Both the position numbers and the translations under genes were made by a program. A DNA stretch of 64,000 nucleotides, taken from assembly GCF_018282095.1 (NCBI RefSeq), contig NZ_CP074126.1, forward strand, positions 1,870,501-1,934,500. Direction: 5' to 3'. Under the pieces are notes generated by a model. The model was not told the origin of the DNA. It was given only the letters and a program-made list of their open reading frames with translations, and made no database searches. Positions 28,788 through 38,925 of the stretch are shown here, in pieces (positions within the stretch are counted from its first letter, which is position 1; the number at the start of each line of letters is the position of its first letter). Source of the DNA: Pseudovibrio brasiliensis. Lineage in GTDB: Bacteria > Pseudomonadota > Alphaproteobacteria > Rhizobiales > Stappiaceae.

Positions 28788-29471
28788 TTAGGAAGGAGCG
28801 TTCTCTTCACTCAGCTCTTTAACAGCTGCTTCCAGCTGATTGTAATGAGAAATCACCACATCCGGGCCAAGTTCGCGAACCGGAATGTCGGTGTAACCGA
28901 AATCAACTGCAATCACTGGCAGGCCAGCGTTGCGCGCAGCAGAAATGTCAGCTTTGGAGTCACCTACGAAAATGGAACCGGCACGGGAACCGCCCGCAAT
29001 GTCGATCGCGCCAAACACTGGCATCGCATCCGGCTTGTTCTTGGAGAAGGTGTCACCACCGACTACCGAGTCAAACAGATGTTCCATCTCCATGGCCCGC
29101 ACCAGAGGCTTGGCCAGTTTTTCCAGCTTGTTTGTGCAGATAGCGGTTTTCCAGCCTGCTTCTCTCAAGCGCGCAATTGTTTCCAGCGCCTGAGGAAAAG
29201 CGTGAGTGTGATCGGCAATGTGGGTTTCGTAATAACGAATAAACTTGGCAAGCAGCGGTTCCAGAACTTCGTCTGTCACTTCAATCTTGTTTGCCTCAAG
29301 CCCACGGCTCATCAGCACTTTCACGCCAGCACCCACCATTTTTCTAACCCGTTCAGGTTCAATGGCTTCAAATCCGGCTTCTACCAAAACATGATTCATC
29401 GACGCTGTGAGGTCTCCCATGGTCTCCAGGAGAGTACCGTCTAGGTCGAAAACCAGAACTGGTGTTGTCAT
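28788..29471 (-). CDS. gph: HAD phosphatase, probable phosphoglycolate phosphatase
   Basis: The protein has 227 residues from the ATG at 29471; the frame is open upstream, but the catalytic motif must be near the start. HAD motif I is FDLDGTLLET at residues 7-16, motif II is the TNK segment, and motif III/IV are KPDAMP and VGDSKADI. The C1 cap is in the middle. Gph hydrolyses 2-phosphoglycolate. Another small HAD phosphatase is possible. It is transcribed divergently from rpiA. Confidence 0.85.
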   Translation of the reverse strand: MTTPVLVFDLDGTLLETMGDLTASMNHVLVEAGFEAIEPERVRKMVGAGVKVLMSRGLEANKIEVTDEVLEPLLAKFIRYYETHIADHTHAFPQALETIARLREAGWKTAICTNKLEKLAKPLVRAMEMEHLFDSVVGGDTFSKNKPDAMPVFGAIDIAGGSRAGSIFVGDSKADISAARNAGLPVIAVDFGYTDIPVRELGPDVVISHYNQLEAAVKELSEENAPS

Positions 29472-29709
29472 ACTTAAGCTCGTTTCTGTTGAGAAAATCC
29501 GCGCCACCCTAACGAAATTCGCCGTGAAGTCAATTTGCGAGGAAAACCTATAGTGTGTTGGGTGGATTGCTGCTTGGCGGGGCTGGCACCTCATGGTAAT
29601 CAGCAGGAGTTATGTCAGAGTAGACCCAAGCTGAATAACTAGGCAAAATTGTTCTGAATTGTGAATGTTTCCTAAGAAGCTTAGGGTCCGGGGAAGAGAA
29701 AATAGTCAG

Positions 29710-30399
29710 ATGGCAATGAGTTTGAAGGCGCAGGCCGCAGCTGCAGCACTCAAGGAAGTTAAGCCCGGTATGAAGCTGGGGATAGGTTCTGGATCAACAG
29801 TCAACGAACTGATCCGCCTTCTGGCAGATATGGTCAAGGATGGTTTCGAGATCATCGGCGTTCCGGCCTCCTCTTACTCACAGGCACTTTGTGATGAACT
29901 GGGAGTTCCACTGACCACGCTGGATGAAACGCCGGTGCTGGACCTTGTAATTGATGGTGCGGACGAGATTGATCCGCAGCTGAATCTCATCAAAGGCGGC
30001 GGTGCGGCGCTACTCCGCGAAAAAATCATCGCGGCAGCATCTGGCCGTATGCTTGTCATCGCAGATGAGAGCAAAATTGTTGATACACTCGGAAAGTTCC
30101 CGCTTCCCGTGGAGGTTATCCCATTCGGGCTTGAGGCTACCCGGCAGATGATGCAAAACAGCTTGGACGCTGAGGGGCTGCAAGGCGAGATGATCCTGCG
30201 TATGGCAGGTGATAAGCCACTTGTAACCGATAACGGCAACTACATTCTCGATTGCCACCTGAAGGCAATCAGCGATCCGAAGTCACTGGCAAAACGTCTG
30301 GAAGTTATTCCAGGTGTCGTTGAACACGGGTTGTTTATTGATATGGCGGTACGGGCTTATGTCGCCGGTACTGATGAAATTCGTGTCTTGGAACCTTAA
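29710..30399 (+). CDS. rpiA: Ribose-5-phosphate isomerase A
   Basis: The protein has 229 residues. Family motifs are GIGSGSTVNELIRLL, DGADEID with the catalytic Asp pair, IKGGGAALLREKI and ADESK. It interconverts ribose 5-phosphate and ribulose 5-phosphate in the pentose phosphate pathway. The ATG at 29710 lies 11 bases after GGGGAAGAG; the ATG at 29716 is the alternative. Confidence 0.95.
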   Translation: MAMSLKAQAAAAALKEVKPGMKLGIGSGSTVNELIRLLADMVKDGFEIIGVPASSYSQALCDELGVPLTTLDETPVLDLVIDGADEIDPQLNLIKGGGAALLREKIIAAASGRMLVIADESKIVDTLGKFPLPVEVIPFGLEATRQMMQNSLDAEGLQGEMILRMAGDKPLVTDNGNYILDCHLKAISDPKSLAKRLEVIPGVVEHGLFIDMAVRAYVAGTDEIRVLEP

Positions 30400-30453
30400 G
30401 CTATCCTGACAGTCATTTAAGGACAGCTGTTTAAAATATAGGGGAGCCATTTT

Positions 30454-30969
30454 ATGCTCGCTAAGTTCAAGTCTGCAGCAATTGCAGGTGTTGCATCACT
30501 GGTTGTTGCTGGTGTGCTGATTTCCAGCCCGGTCATGGCTCAGGACAATTCCATTTCTGAAAGTCACATCGAAGCTGCAAAAGCAGCTGTTCGTGCAACA
30601 AAGTCCATCGAGAACTTCGACAACATCCTACCAGATGTTGCTGAGCGCACGCGCACCCTGTTCATCCGCTCCAATCCGGCAATGAGCGCTGAGATCGACA
30701 TTGCTGTGAATGAGGCTGCTGTTGAACTTATCCCACGCCGTCAGGAACTGGACCGTGTGATTTACGAAGTTTGGGCACGCCGCTTCACCGAAGAGCAGCT
30801 GAACGAAATCGCGACCTTCTACAACTCTGACACTGGTAAGCGTCTTGCTGACCTGTCCGGCACACTGTCCGCGCTGACCATTGGTGCAGCAAAGCAGTGG
30901 GGCGATGCTATCAGCACCGACATGGTTGCGATTGCACGTCAGAAACTTGCTGCCATGGCTGCTCAATAA
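30454..30969 (+). CDS. Exported DUF2059 protein
   Basis: The protein has 171 residues with a signal peptide cleaved after VMAQ at about residue 29. The DUF2059 core is near the C-terminus, including YEVWARRFTEEQLNEIATFY and NSDTGKRLADL. The family is periplasmic and uncharacterised. It starts 54 bases after rpiA and is probably cotranscribed. Confidence 0.88.
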   Translation: MLAKFKSAAIAGVASLVVAGVLISSPVMAQDNSISESHIEAAKAAVRATKSIENFDNILPDVAERTRTLFIRSNPAMSAEIDIAVNEAAVELIPRRQELDRVIYEVWARRFTEEQLNEIATFYNSDTGKRLADLSGTLSALTIGAAKQWGDAISTDMVAIARQKLAAMAAQ

Positions 30970-31008
30970 GCGATCACGAAATCGCCATCCAAAATGAACA
31001 GTTAGATC

Positions 31009-31038
31009 AGATACGCCCCTTGAAATTTGGGCGTATCT
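31009..31038 (+). terminator. Hairpin after the DUF2059 gene
   Basis: The arms AGATACGCCC and GGGCGTATCT form ten perfect pairs with a ten-base loop. No clear T-run follows, so it may be Rho-dependent or a processing site. Confidence 0.6.
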
Positions 31039-31134
31039 GGCCCAAGTCTGAGCCTACGTTTTTATAAGACAAGACCTTAGAGCGTAACGAAACGTCGTTG
31101 CATAAGGTTCTATTGCTAACGAAAGTGGGCTGTA

Positions 31135-32514
31135 ATGACTAATTTCGACTACGATCTCTTTGTTATTGGGGCTGGTTCCGGCGGTGTGCGCGCAGCACGT
31201 ATCGCAGCAACTCATGGCGCCCGTGTTGGTATTGCTGAAGAATTTCGCTACGGCGGTACCTGCGTAATCCGCGGCTGCGTTCCAAAAAAACTCTTTGTAT
31301 ATGCTTCTAAATTCACGGAAGAATTCGCCAATGCTGATGGATATGGCTGGAGCCTGAACGGCACGCCGACCTTCGACTTTGATAAGCTGATTGAGAACAA
31401 AGACAAGGAAATCACTCGCCTCGAAGGTATCTACCGCCGCAACCTCGACAAGTCCGGTGTTGAACTGCACGACAGCCGTGCTGTGATCGAAGGCCCGAAC
31501 ACTGTTCGTCTGCTTTCAACCGATCAGGTCATCACAGCAGAGCGCATTCTCGTTGCTGTTGGCGCAACGCCAAACGTAGATGCTGGCCTTGTTGGTTGTG
31601 AGCACACCATCACATCCAACGAAGCGTTCCACCTCTCCGAGTTCCCGAAACGCACCATTGTTGTCGGCGGCGGCTACATCGCGGTCGAATTCGCTGGCAT
31701 CTTCAACGGAATGGGTTCTGAAACCACGCTTGTTTATCGTGGCGAAGAGATCCTGCGCGGCTTTGATATGGACCTGCGCACCGGTCTGCATGAGCAGATG
31801 GAAGAAAAGGGCATCACCGTCAAAACCAAATCCACCATCGCTTCCATCGAGAAGCATGAAGGCGGCCTGACAGTGACCACCCATGCTGGTGAAGTGATTG
31901 AAGCAGATCAGGTGCTTTATGCAATTGGTCGTCGTCCAAACACAGCAGGGCTCGGCCTCGAAGAAGCTGGTGTTGAGCTCGATAAGGCAGGGGCGGTCGT
32001 CGTGACCCCGCAGAGCCAGAGCTCCGTACCAAGTATCTTTGCTGTTGGTGACGTAACCAACCGCGCCAACCTGACCCCAGTTGCGATCCGCGAAGGCCAT
32101 GCGTTCGCTGACAGCACTTATGGTGGCAAGGAATGGCACGTAGATCACTCCATGATCCCAACCGCTGTTTTCTCCCAGCCTGAAATCGGCACTGTCGGAT
32201 TGACGCAAGAAGAAGCCGAAGCTCGCTTCGACAACATTGATATCTATACGTCCTCCTTCCGCCCAATGAAGAACACGCTTTCCGGCAAGCCGGGCAAGAT
32301 GTTCCTCAAGATGCTGGTGGACGCAGACACCGATAAGATCCTCGGCATTCACATCATGGGGCCGGATTCTGGTGAGCTGATCCAGATTATCGGCGTCACC
32401 CTGACGATGGGTGCCACCAAGGCAGATTATGATCGCACCATTGCAGTTCACCCAACCGCCGCGGAAGAACTGGTGACAATGCGCGAACCAACTGAGCGTA
32501 TCCGCAAGAATTAA
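31135..32514 (+). CDS. gor: Glutathione-disulfide reductase
   Basis: The protein has 459 residues. The FAD site is IGAGSGGVRAARIA at residues 11-24, and the redox disulfide is formed by Cys43 and Cys48 in GGTCVIRGCVPKK. The NADPH site is VVGGGYIAVEFAG followed by a basic patch (YRGEE, RTGLHEQ). The C-terminal His-Glu pair is in HPTAAEE. It reduces glutathione disulfide with NADPH. A strong terminator follows. Confidence 0.96.
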   Translation: MTNFDYDLFVIGAGSGGVRAARIAATHGARVGIAEEFRYGGTCVIRGCVPKKLFVYASKFTEEFANADGYGWSLNGTPTFDFDKLIENKDKEITRLEGIYRRNLDKSGVELHDSRAVIEGPNTVRLLSTDQVITAERILVAVGATPNVDAGLVGCEHTITSNEAFHLSEFPKRTIVVGGGYIAVEFAGIFNGMGSETTLVYRGEEILRGFDMDLRTGLHEQMEEKGITVKTKSTIASIEKHEGGLTVTTHAGEVIEADQVLYAIGRRPNTAGLGLEEAGVELDKAGAVVVTPQSQSSVPSIFAVGDVTNRANLTPVAIREGHAFADSTYGGKEWHVDHSMIPTAVFSQPEIGTVGLTQEEAEARFDNIDIYTSSFRPMKNTLSGKPGKMFLKMLVDADTDKILGIHIMGPDSGELIQIIGVTLTMGATKADYDRTIAVHPTAAEELVTMREPTERIRKN

Positions 32515-32529
32515 ACTTTAGTCGACTTT

Positions 32530-32566
32530 CAAAGAACCGCTAGTCCTTGCTAGCGGTTCTTTTTTG
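32530..32566 (+). terminator. Terminator after gor
   Basis: The arms AAGAACCGCTAG and CTAGCGGTTCTT form a perfect stem followed by a T-run. The site also argues against the TTG start at 32569 for the next gene. Confidence 0.93.
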
Positions 32567-32613
32567 CCTTGCAACAGGAGCAGGGCATCTCTCAAGTTTT
32601 GATAGGAATACCC

Positions 32614-33240
32614 GTGACTGACCTCGCACAGGACCAGATTTGTTATTTTGGTTATGGCTCACTTGTAAACGAAGAAACCCTGCCAACCGGCACAACCGTG
32701 ATTGCCGGGCAGCTGAGTGGATGGAAACGGGAATGGCGTGGCTGCTCAAAGGGCAAAGAAGGCAATGGTCGCATGTCTGGTGTCGGCGTCTGTGCACTCG
32801 GCGTTCGCCGTGAAGAAGGTTCCGTCATCCGCGGTGCAATGGTCCTTGATACCAAAGCCAATCTGCCAGCGCTCGACAAGCGTGAGTGGCACTATTCCCG
32901 CAAGTCTCTGGCTGAAGGAAGCTTCGTGCCAGACTGTGGCAGACAAATGCCCGCGGACACGTTCCTCTATCAGGTTCAGGACCAGTACGCCCACTGGGGC
33001 AATGAAGAGCACCCAATCCTGCAGAGTTACGCAGACTGTGTCATGGCTGGTTTCTACCGCTTGTGGGGGCAGGAAGGCCTGGAGCATTTCGTGGAGACCA
33101 CCGATGGTTGGGACCGCGTGCCGATCCTGAAGGACCGCGAAGATCCGTACTATCCACGGGCAATCGTGCTCTCAAATGAACTGGCCGCGACCATTGACGA
33201 TCTGCTCAAATCTGTGAATGCTCAATATTTAAATCGCTGA
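32614..33240 (+). CDS. Gamma-glutamylcyclotransferase-like protein
   Basis: The protein has 208 residues from a GTG preceded by AGGA at six bases. The family motif YFGYGSLV at about residue 12 binds the gamma-glutamyl group, and a LDKRE segment near residue 88 could supply the catalytic Glu, as in ChaC and AIG2-like enzymes. Such enzymes release 5-oxoproline from glutathione or gamma-glutamyl peptides. The adjacent glutathione reductase gene fits, but the two have separate transcription because of the terminator between them. Confidence 0.78.
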   Translation: MTDLAQDQICYFGYGSLVNEETLPTGTTVIAGQLSGWKREWRGCSKGKEGNGRMSGVGVCALGVRREEGSVIRGAMVLDTKANLPALDKREWHYSRKSLAEGSFVPDCGRQMPADTFLYQVQDQYAHWGNEEHPILQSYADCVMAGFYRLWGQEGLEHFVETTDGWDRVPILKDREDPYYPRAIVLSNELAATIDDLLKSVNAQYLNR

Positions 33241-33593
33241 AATATACGTTGTGGATCAGCAATGTGAACGCTTCATGTATCTTTACACAAGTGTTCATCC
33301 GCGATCCAAAAGGATGCTTTGAAATAATTCTCTACCAAGTTTCGATTCTTTAGAACATAATAGCCCTAAAGAAGATTGGTTTGATGGATTCTCGTGAGAG
33401 CTGATTTTTTTGAGGTATCCTCAACCTACAGCGATAAAACAACGTATACGTACCCCTAGTCAGATAAACGGGCGGCGTGTATAAGCCTTTCTGGGCTTTT
33501 GTCAGAAAATGAGAACTGCTCGAAAGAATTATAGCTGCCAAAGACAAGTGCATTGGGCGCGCTGGCAGCATTCCGTATTGATGGAGTTTTAAA
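33241..33593. other. Intergenic region of 353 bases before the DAHP synthase gene
   Basis: No gene, terminator or clear promoter pair is seen. The region is AT-rich and presumably carries the promoter and leader of the shikimate-pathway gene. Confidence 0.5.
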
Positions 33594-34964
33594 ATGGCGG
33601 AGAAATGGACACCGGATTCCTGGCGATCAAAACCGATCGTGCAGGTGCCGGACTATCCAGATAAGGAAGCAGTGGCCGACGTTGAAAGTCGCCTAGCATC
33701 TTATCCGCCGCTCGTGTTTGCAGGTGAGGCGCGCAAGTTGAAAGCGCAGCTCGCTGATGTTGCCGAGGGGCGTGGATTCCTCTTGCAAGGTGGTGATTGT
33801 GCGGAGAGCTTTGCGGAGCACCACGCTGATCACATCCGCGACTTTTTTAGAGCATTCCTGCAGATGGCTGTGGCCCTTACCTATGGTGCACAGCAGCCGG
33901 TTGTGAAAGTAGGCCGTATTGCAGGTCAGTTCGCAAAGCCACGTTCTTCCAACATTGAGAAGAAAGATGGCATCGAGCTGCCAAGCTACCGTGGTGACAT
34001 CATCAACGGTATCGAGTTCAACGAAGAGTCTCGCATCCCGGATCCTGAGCGTCAGGTGAAGGCATATCGTCAGTCTGCTGCGACCCTGAACCTACTGCGT
34101 GCATTCGCGCAGGGTGGTTTTGCAAACCTTGACCACGTGCACCAGTGGATGCTCGGCTTCGTAAAAGATAGCCCGCAGGCACACCGCTATCAGGAAATGG
34201 CAGACCGTATCTCTGATGCGCTGTCCTTCATGCGTGCGTGCGGTATTGATCCGGACAACACACCTCAGCTGCGGTCCACTGAGTTCTTCACCAGTCACGA
34301 AGCACTGCTTCTGGGCTACGAAGAAGCTCTGACCCGTATCGATTCCACCACTGGCGAATGCTATGCAACATCCGGCCACATGCTCTGGATCGGTGACCGT
34401 ACCCGTCAGCTGGATCATGCACACGTTGAGTTCTTCCGCGGTATCAAGAACCCGATTGGCCTGAAATGTGGTCCATCTCTTGATCCTGAAGAACTGATCA
34501 AGCTGATCGATGTTCTGAACCCTGAAAACGAAGCTGGTCGTTTGACACTGATCACCCGTTTCGGTCATGACAAGGTCTTCGAACATCTGCCAGCAATGGT
34601 TCGCGCTGTTGAGCGTGAAGGTAAGAAAGTCGTCTGGTCCTGTGACCCGATGCACGGCAACACCATCACCGCAAACGGCTACAAGACCCGTCCATTCGAG
34701 CGCATCCTACGTGAAGTGGAAGCGTTCTTCGCGGTTCACCGCGCTGAAGGCACTCACGCTGGTGGTGTTCATGTTGAGATGACTGGTCGTAACGTGACTG
34801 AATGTACCGGTGGTGCACGTGCACTGTCAGCTGAACAGCTCGGCGATCGTTACCACACGCATTGTGACCCGCGCCTCAATGCGGATCAGGCTCTGGAACT
34901 GGCGTTTACAATCGCTGAGAACCTCAGAAAAGAATCTGAGACTCGCGTTGCAGTGAACACTTAA
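33594..34964 (+). CDS. 3-deoxy-7-phosphoheptulonate synthase, class II
   Basis: The protein has 456 residues of the plant-like class II DAHP synthase. Recognisable parts are [16 protein letters not shown] with the metal Cys, [35 protein letters not shown] and the C-terminal [16 protein letters not shown]. It condenses phosphoenolpyruvate and erythrose 4-phosphate, the first step of aromatic amino acid synthesis. The gene stands alone and ends in a terminator. Confidence 0.95.
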   Translation: MAEKWTPDSWRSKPIVQVPDYPDKEAVADVESRLASYPPLVFAGEARKLKAQLADVAEGRGFLLQGGDCAESFAEHHADHIRDFFRAFLQMAVALTYGAQQPVVKVGRIAGQFAKPRSSNIEKKDGIELPSYRGDIINGIEFNEESRIPDPERQVKAYRQSAATLNLLRAFAQGGFANLDHVHQWMLGFVKDSPQAHRYQEMADRISDALSFMRACGIDPDNTPQLRSTEFFTSHEALLLGYEEALTRIDSTTGECYATSGHMLWIGDRTRQLDHAHVEFFRGIKNPIGLKCGPSLDPEELIKLIDVLNPENEAGRLTLITRFGHDKVFEHLPAMVRAVEREGKKVVWSCDPMHGNTITANGYKTRPFERILREVEAFFAVHRAEGTHAGGVHVEMTGRNVTECTGGARALSAEQLGDRYHTHCDPRLNADQALELAFTIAENLRKESETRVAVNT

Positions 34965-34992
34965 CTCTATCTAGAGTATTCAATTGATGATC

Positions 34993-35025
34993 AGGGGTTG
35001 CACATTGTGCAGCCCCTCTTTTTTT
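34993..35025 (+). terminator. Terminator after the DAHP synthase gene
   Basis: AGGGGTTGCAC pairs with GTGCAGCCCCT, with one wobble, and is followed by CTTTTTTT. Confidence 0.92.
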
Positions 35026-35129
35026 GATAAATACTCATATGCGATGCACATAGAAAATTGGAATTATGTGCTTCCTGCCTTTAACAGCTCGGTTTATTTC
35101 TAAGTTTTTTCGCCCACAGGGAGAGTTTG

Positions 35130-35654
35130 TTGCTTCAGAGCGATTCTTTGTTGTCTGGCTATTCAGTCCTCATTGTAGATGACAACAACTACATGCGTTC
35201 CATCTTGCGCACTATGGTCTCCGGCTTTGGTGTCCGCTCGATCTACGAAGCAGGTGACGGAGCAGATGCGATAGCAATTTTGCTTGATCGTCGACCAGAC
35301 ATTGTTCTGTGTGATTGGATCATGCATCCCATCGATGGCAATGATTTCCTCCGCATCCTGCGACAGGACGAAGATTCAGAAATTGCCAAAACCCCGGTGA
35401 TTGTCATCACGGCAGATTCCCGCCGTTCTGTTGTCGTGGCCGCACGCAATGCGGGGGTGAACTACTTCCTTGCCAAACCAATCGCACCAGCCATTCTGTA
35501 CGACCGCCTGAAGGCGATTGTCATGCAGGGGGATGAGTGCGTTCAGGCCAGAGACATGGCGCAGCTGCCCATGGGAACACGCCTGCAACAGCATCTGGAT
35601 GTCATGGCAAAAGCAAAAGACTCCGGAACTCTAAAGAAGAAGTCCTCTGACTAA
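35130..35654 (+). CDS. CheY-like response regulator with a C-terminal extension
   Basis: About 174 residues. Residues 9-130 are a receiver domain with an acidic pair in IVDDNN, the phosphorylated Asp in IVLCDWIMHP, the switch Thr in ITADSRR and the Lys in FLAKPI. There is no DNA-binding domain; the last 45 residues are polar and end in Lys and Ser. Two adjacent TTG codons (35127 and 35130) can start it. The second lies six bases after AGGGAG, so I prefer it. No kinase is nearby. Confidence 0.85.
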   Translation: MLQSDSLLSGYSVLIVDDNNYMRSILRTMVSGFGVRSIYEAGDGADAIAILLDRRPDIVLCDWIMHPIDGNDFLRILRQDEDSEIAKTPVIVITADSRRSVVVAARNAGVNYFLAKPIAPAILYDRLKAIVMQGDECVQARDMAQLPMGTRLQQHLDVMAKAKDSGTLKKKSSD

Positions 35655-35805
35655 TCAGAGACTGTGAATCCTTGTCTCCAACCATCAACTATGTGATGGA
35701 TCGACTTTTCTAAGCTATAAAAACGCTGTACATGAGATGCAAAGCTACGAAAGCTCGAAGCAATCAGGGCAATCCCGTTAACCCATTATAGCCTTTGAAG
35801 TTCAT

Positions 35806-37476
35806 ATGATGATTAAAGACCAGTTCCGTCTGGCCGTCGTGCAGGCCAATCCGTGTGTAGGTGATATTTCCGGTAATGCTGAAAAAGTTCGGCATCACAG
35901 AAAACTGGCAGCCGAGCAGGGTGCTGATCTGGTCTTGTATTCCGAACTCTTTCTTGCCGGGTATCCGCTTGAAGATCTGGTGCTTAAGCCTTCCTTCGTC
36001 GCAGCTTGTAAGCGCGAGCTGGAGACTTTGGCTAAAGAGACCGCAGATGGTGGTCCGGGCCTTCTCGTAGGTCTGCCATGGGCCGAAGGAGAGAAGCTCT
36101 ATAACGCTGTGGCCTTGTTGGATAACGGCAAGGTGGAAGGCCTGCGCTATAAGGTCGATCTACCAAACTATGGCGTGTTCGATGAAAAGCGTGTCTTCGA
36201 TGCTGGGCCAAACCCAGGCCCGATCAGCTTCCGCGGTGTTCGTCTGGGCGTTCCGATCTGTGAAGACACATGGACCGATGAGGTCTGCGAATGCCTGGAA
36301 GAAACTGGCGCTGAAATCCTCCTTGTTCCAAATGCCTCGCCTTACAACCGGGAAAAGACCGAAGAGCGTATGCAGCTCATGATCTCCCGTGTTGTTGAGA
36401 CAGGTCTGCCATTTGTCTACTGCAACCAAGTTGGTGGGCAGGACGAGCTTGTCTTTGATGGTGCCTCCTTTGCGCTTAATCATGATCGGTCGCTGGCCAT
36501 GCAGCTGGGCCAGTTCACCGAAGAAACTGGCTACCTCAACTTCAAAAAAGACGCTGGCGAGAACTGGCTGATTGAGCCTGCGCGCGTGGTTCCGATGCCA
36601 GATACTCAGGAAGCTGACTGGCTTGCCTGCGTGCTAGGCCTGAAAGACTATGTAAACAAGAACGGCTTCCCGGGTGTTGTGCTCGGCCTGTCTGGCGGTA
36701 TCGACAGTGCCATCTGTGCAGCCATGGCGGTGGATGCGTTGGGTGCTGATCGTGTTCACTGTATAATGCTACCATACCGCTACACCTCCGAGGAAAGCAT
36801 CAAGGATGCCAAGGCGTGTGCTGATGCACTCGGCGTGAAGTACGACACCATTCCAATCGCTGAGCCTGTAGAAGGCTTCCAGAAGACGCTGTCCGGCGTT
36901 TTTGCTGGCACTGAGAGCGGCATCACAGAGGAAAACCTCCAGTCCCGTTCTCGCGGTGTCATCCTCATGGCGGTCTCCAACAAGTTTGGCGCTATGGTCG
37001 TCACCACGGGCAACAAGTCAGAAATGTCCGTTGGCTATGCGACCCTTTATGGCGATATGAACGGCGGCTTCAATCCTATTAAGGATCTGTACAAGACCGA
37101 GGTCTACCGCTTGTCTGACTGGCGCAACAAACATCACCCAGCAGGTGTCATGGGCCCGGCAGGTGAGGTGATCCCGAACAACATCATCGTCAAAGCACCT
37201 ACCGCCGAGCTGCGTGAAAACCAGACGGATCAGGACAGCCTGCCAGAGTATGATGTTCTGGACGACATCCTGCACTGCCTCGTGGAACAAGAGTTGAGCC
37301 TTGACGAGATCGAAAAGCGCGGTCACTCTGTTGAGACCATCCATCGAGTCGAACACCTTCTTTACATCGCTGAGTACAAGCGTCGTCAGGCAGCTCCGGG
37401 CGTCAAAATCACACTAAAGAACTTCGGACGCGATCGCCGCTACCCAATCACCAACCGTTTCCGGGATCGAAACTAG
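35806..37476 (+). CDS. nadE: Glutamine-dependent NAD synthetase
   Basis: The protein has 556 residues. The N-terminal nitrilase-type amidase (1-270) has Glu in YSELFLAGYP, Lys in VDLPNYGVFDEKR and Cys in VPICEDTW. The C-terminal synthetase has the ATP motif LSGGIDSAI near residue 297 and GNKSEMSVGYAT. The amidase makes ammonia from glutamine, which is channelled to amidate deamido-NAD. It is monocistronic as far as can be seen. Confidence 0.96.
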   Translation: MMIKDQFRLAVVQANPCVGDISGNAEKVRHHRKLAAEQGADLVLYSELFLAGYPLEDLVLKPSFVAACKRELETLAKETADGGPGLLVGLPWAEGEKLYNAVALLDNGKVEGLRYKVDLPNYGVFDEKRVFDAGPNPGPISFRGVRLGVPICEDTWTDEVCECLEETGAEILLVPNASPYNREKTEERMQLMISRVVETGLPFVYCNQVGGQDELVFDGASFALNHDRSLAMQLGQFTEETGYLNFKKDAGENWLIEPARVVPMPDTQEADWLACVLGLKDYVNKNGFPGVVLGLSGGIDSAICAAMAVDALGADRVHCIMLPYRYTSEESIKDAKACADALGVKYDTIPIAEPVEGFQKTLSGVFAGTESGITEENLQSRSRGVILMAVSNKFGAMVVTTGNKSEMSVGYATLYGDMNGGFNPIKDLYKTEVYRLSDWRNKHHPAGVMGPAGEVIPNNIIVKAPTAELRENQTDQDSLPEYDVLDDILHCLVEQELSLDEIEKRGHSVETIHRVEHLLYIAEYKRRQAAPGVKITLKNFGRDRRYPITNRFRDRN

Positions 37477-37593
37477 AAACAAACGCGACTTCAGATCTTA
37501 GTTTAAGATCTCGCGCACTAGGCTTGATCTCCCGTGTTCAGGCAGGCGTCCGGCTTTGCTTGAAACACTTTCTACACTTCTTAGGTTAAGTCT

Positions 37594-38814
37594 ATGACTT
37601 TGTTTGAATTTCTCCAGCGCAACCTGCGCTGGGTCGCGGGCGGATTTCTGCTCGGCTTTGGCTCCAGCTTCGGCCAGACCTTCTTTATTGCGCAATTTTC
37701 CTCCCAGATCCGTGAGACCTATAGCCTGTCTCACGGCGATTTCGGCTCAATCTACATGTTCGCCACGCTGGCAAGCGCGGCAACGCTTATCTATCTCGGC
37801 AAAATCGTCGACTATTACCGCCCGGTGGTCGTGGGCTGTGCGGCAATTGTGATCCTTGCTGGATTCAGTTTCTTAATGAGCTGGCATAACTCCATAATAT
37901 TACTGGGTATTTGTCTCTATGGCCTGCGCTTGTTCGGGCAGGGCATGCTGCCCCATACCTCACAGACCGCAATGTCGCGCTGGTTCCATGGTTCCCGGGG
38001 TAAAGCGCTAAGCCTCGCCTCGTTTGGCAACATGGCAGGTGAAGCTCTGCTGCCATTGGCAGCTGTTACCCTCATGGTTTCCATGTCCTGGCGCGATCTC
38101 TGGTCTGCTGCCGGTGTTACTCTGCTCCTCGTGTTCCTCCCTCTGGCATACCTGACACTCAAGAAAGACCGCACACCGGAAAACCCGCTTGAGTCATCCA
38201 GATCAAATGGCCCGGCTGTCAGCTGGACCAGAAAGCAGGTAATGGCGGACTGGCGCTTCTGGGTTGTTATGACCGCCGTGCTTGCTGTGCCATTCCTCGT
38301 CACCGGCCTCATGTTCCATCAGGTGCACTTCATGGAAGCCAAGGGATGGGAACGTACCGTGATGCCGTCTTATCTGCCGCTCTATGCTGCTGCTGGGGCT
38401 TTGTTCTCCATGCTGGCCGGCATGCTGATTGACCGGTTCTCCGCTGTCTCTCTGCTTCCGCTCTCCGTTGTGCCACTCGGCGTCAGTGTCCTTGTGTTTG
38501 CTTTTGCGGGTGAAGAGTACTTCGTCCCTGTGGCGTTTATTATTCTGGCTATGACCGTCGGGTCATGGGGGGCTGTTGCCTCCGCTGTTCTGGCCGAGCT
38601 GTATGGCACAGCCCGCCTCGGGTCCATCCGCGCCATCTACTCCGCCATGATGGTCTTTGCCTCCGCACTGGCTCCAGGCCTCATGGGTGTCCTGCTGGAC
38701 TATGGTGTTGCGCTCGATACTCAGTTTGCCTTCTCCAGCCTCTACTGCTTCGGTCTGGGCTTGGTTCTGTTTGCTGTGAAGCCGCAGCTGATGCTCGTGC
38801 GCTCTCCAGCCTGA
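37594..38814 (+). CDS. MFS transporter, substrate unknown
   Basis: The protein has 406 residues and 12 predicted membrane helices. The family is visible in the helix 2-3 region (GKIVDYYRPVVVG) and in LSLASFGNMAGEALLPL of helix 5. It resembles the monocarboxylate and oxalate-formate antiporter branch in general plan, but the substrate cannot be told. It lies between nadE and gltX on the same strand. Confidence 0.82.
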   Translation: MTLFEFLQRNLRWVAGGFLLGFGSSFGQTFFIAQFSSQIRETYSLSHGDFGSIYMFATLASAATLIYLGKIVDYYRPVVVGCAAIVILAGFSFLMSWHNSIILLGICLYGLRLFGQGMLPHTSQTAMSRWFHGSRGKALSLASFGNMAGEALLPLAAVTLMVSMSWRDLWSAAGVTLLLVFLPLAYLTLKKDRTPENPLESSRSNGPAVSWTRKQVMADWRFWVVMTAVLAVPFLVTGLMFHQVHFMEAKGWERTVMPSYLPLYAAAGALFSMLAGMLIDRFSAVSLLPLSVVPLGVSVLVFAFAGEEYFVPVAFIILAMTVGSWGAVASAVLAELYGTARLGSIRAIYSAMMVFASALAPGLMGVLLDYGVALDTQFAFSSLYCFGLGLVLFAVKPQLMLVRSPA

Positions 38815-38925
38815 AAACAGGAAAACCCGAGATATTCCGTAGGTATTCAAGATTGGCTGGTTGACCCGTACCGGCCAACGCGATACCCGAGTGTCAAACT
38901 TGTTTATTGATGAGAAGGCTCAGCC

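Noticed and set aside
32569-32613. TTG start at 32569 for the cyclotransferase gene
   Set aside because: It lies directly after the gor terminator with no ribosome site; the GTG at 32614 has AGGA six bases upstream and puts the GYGSL motif at the usual distance from the N-terminus.
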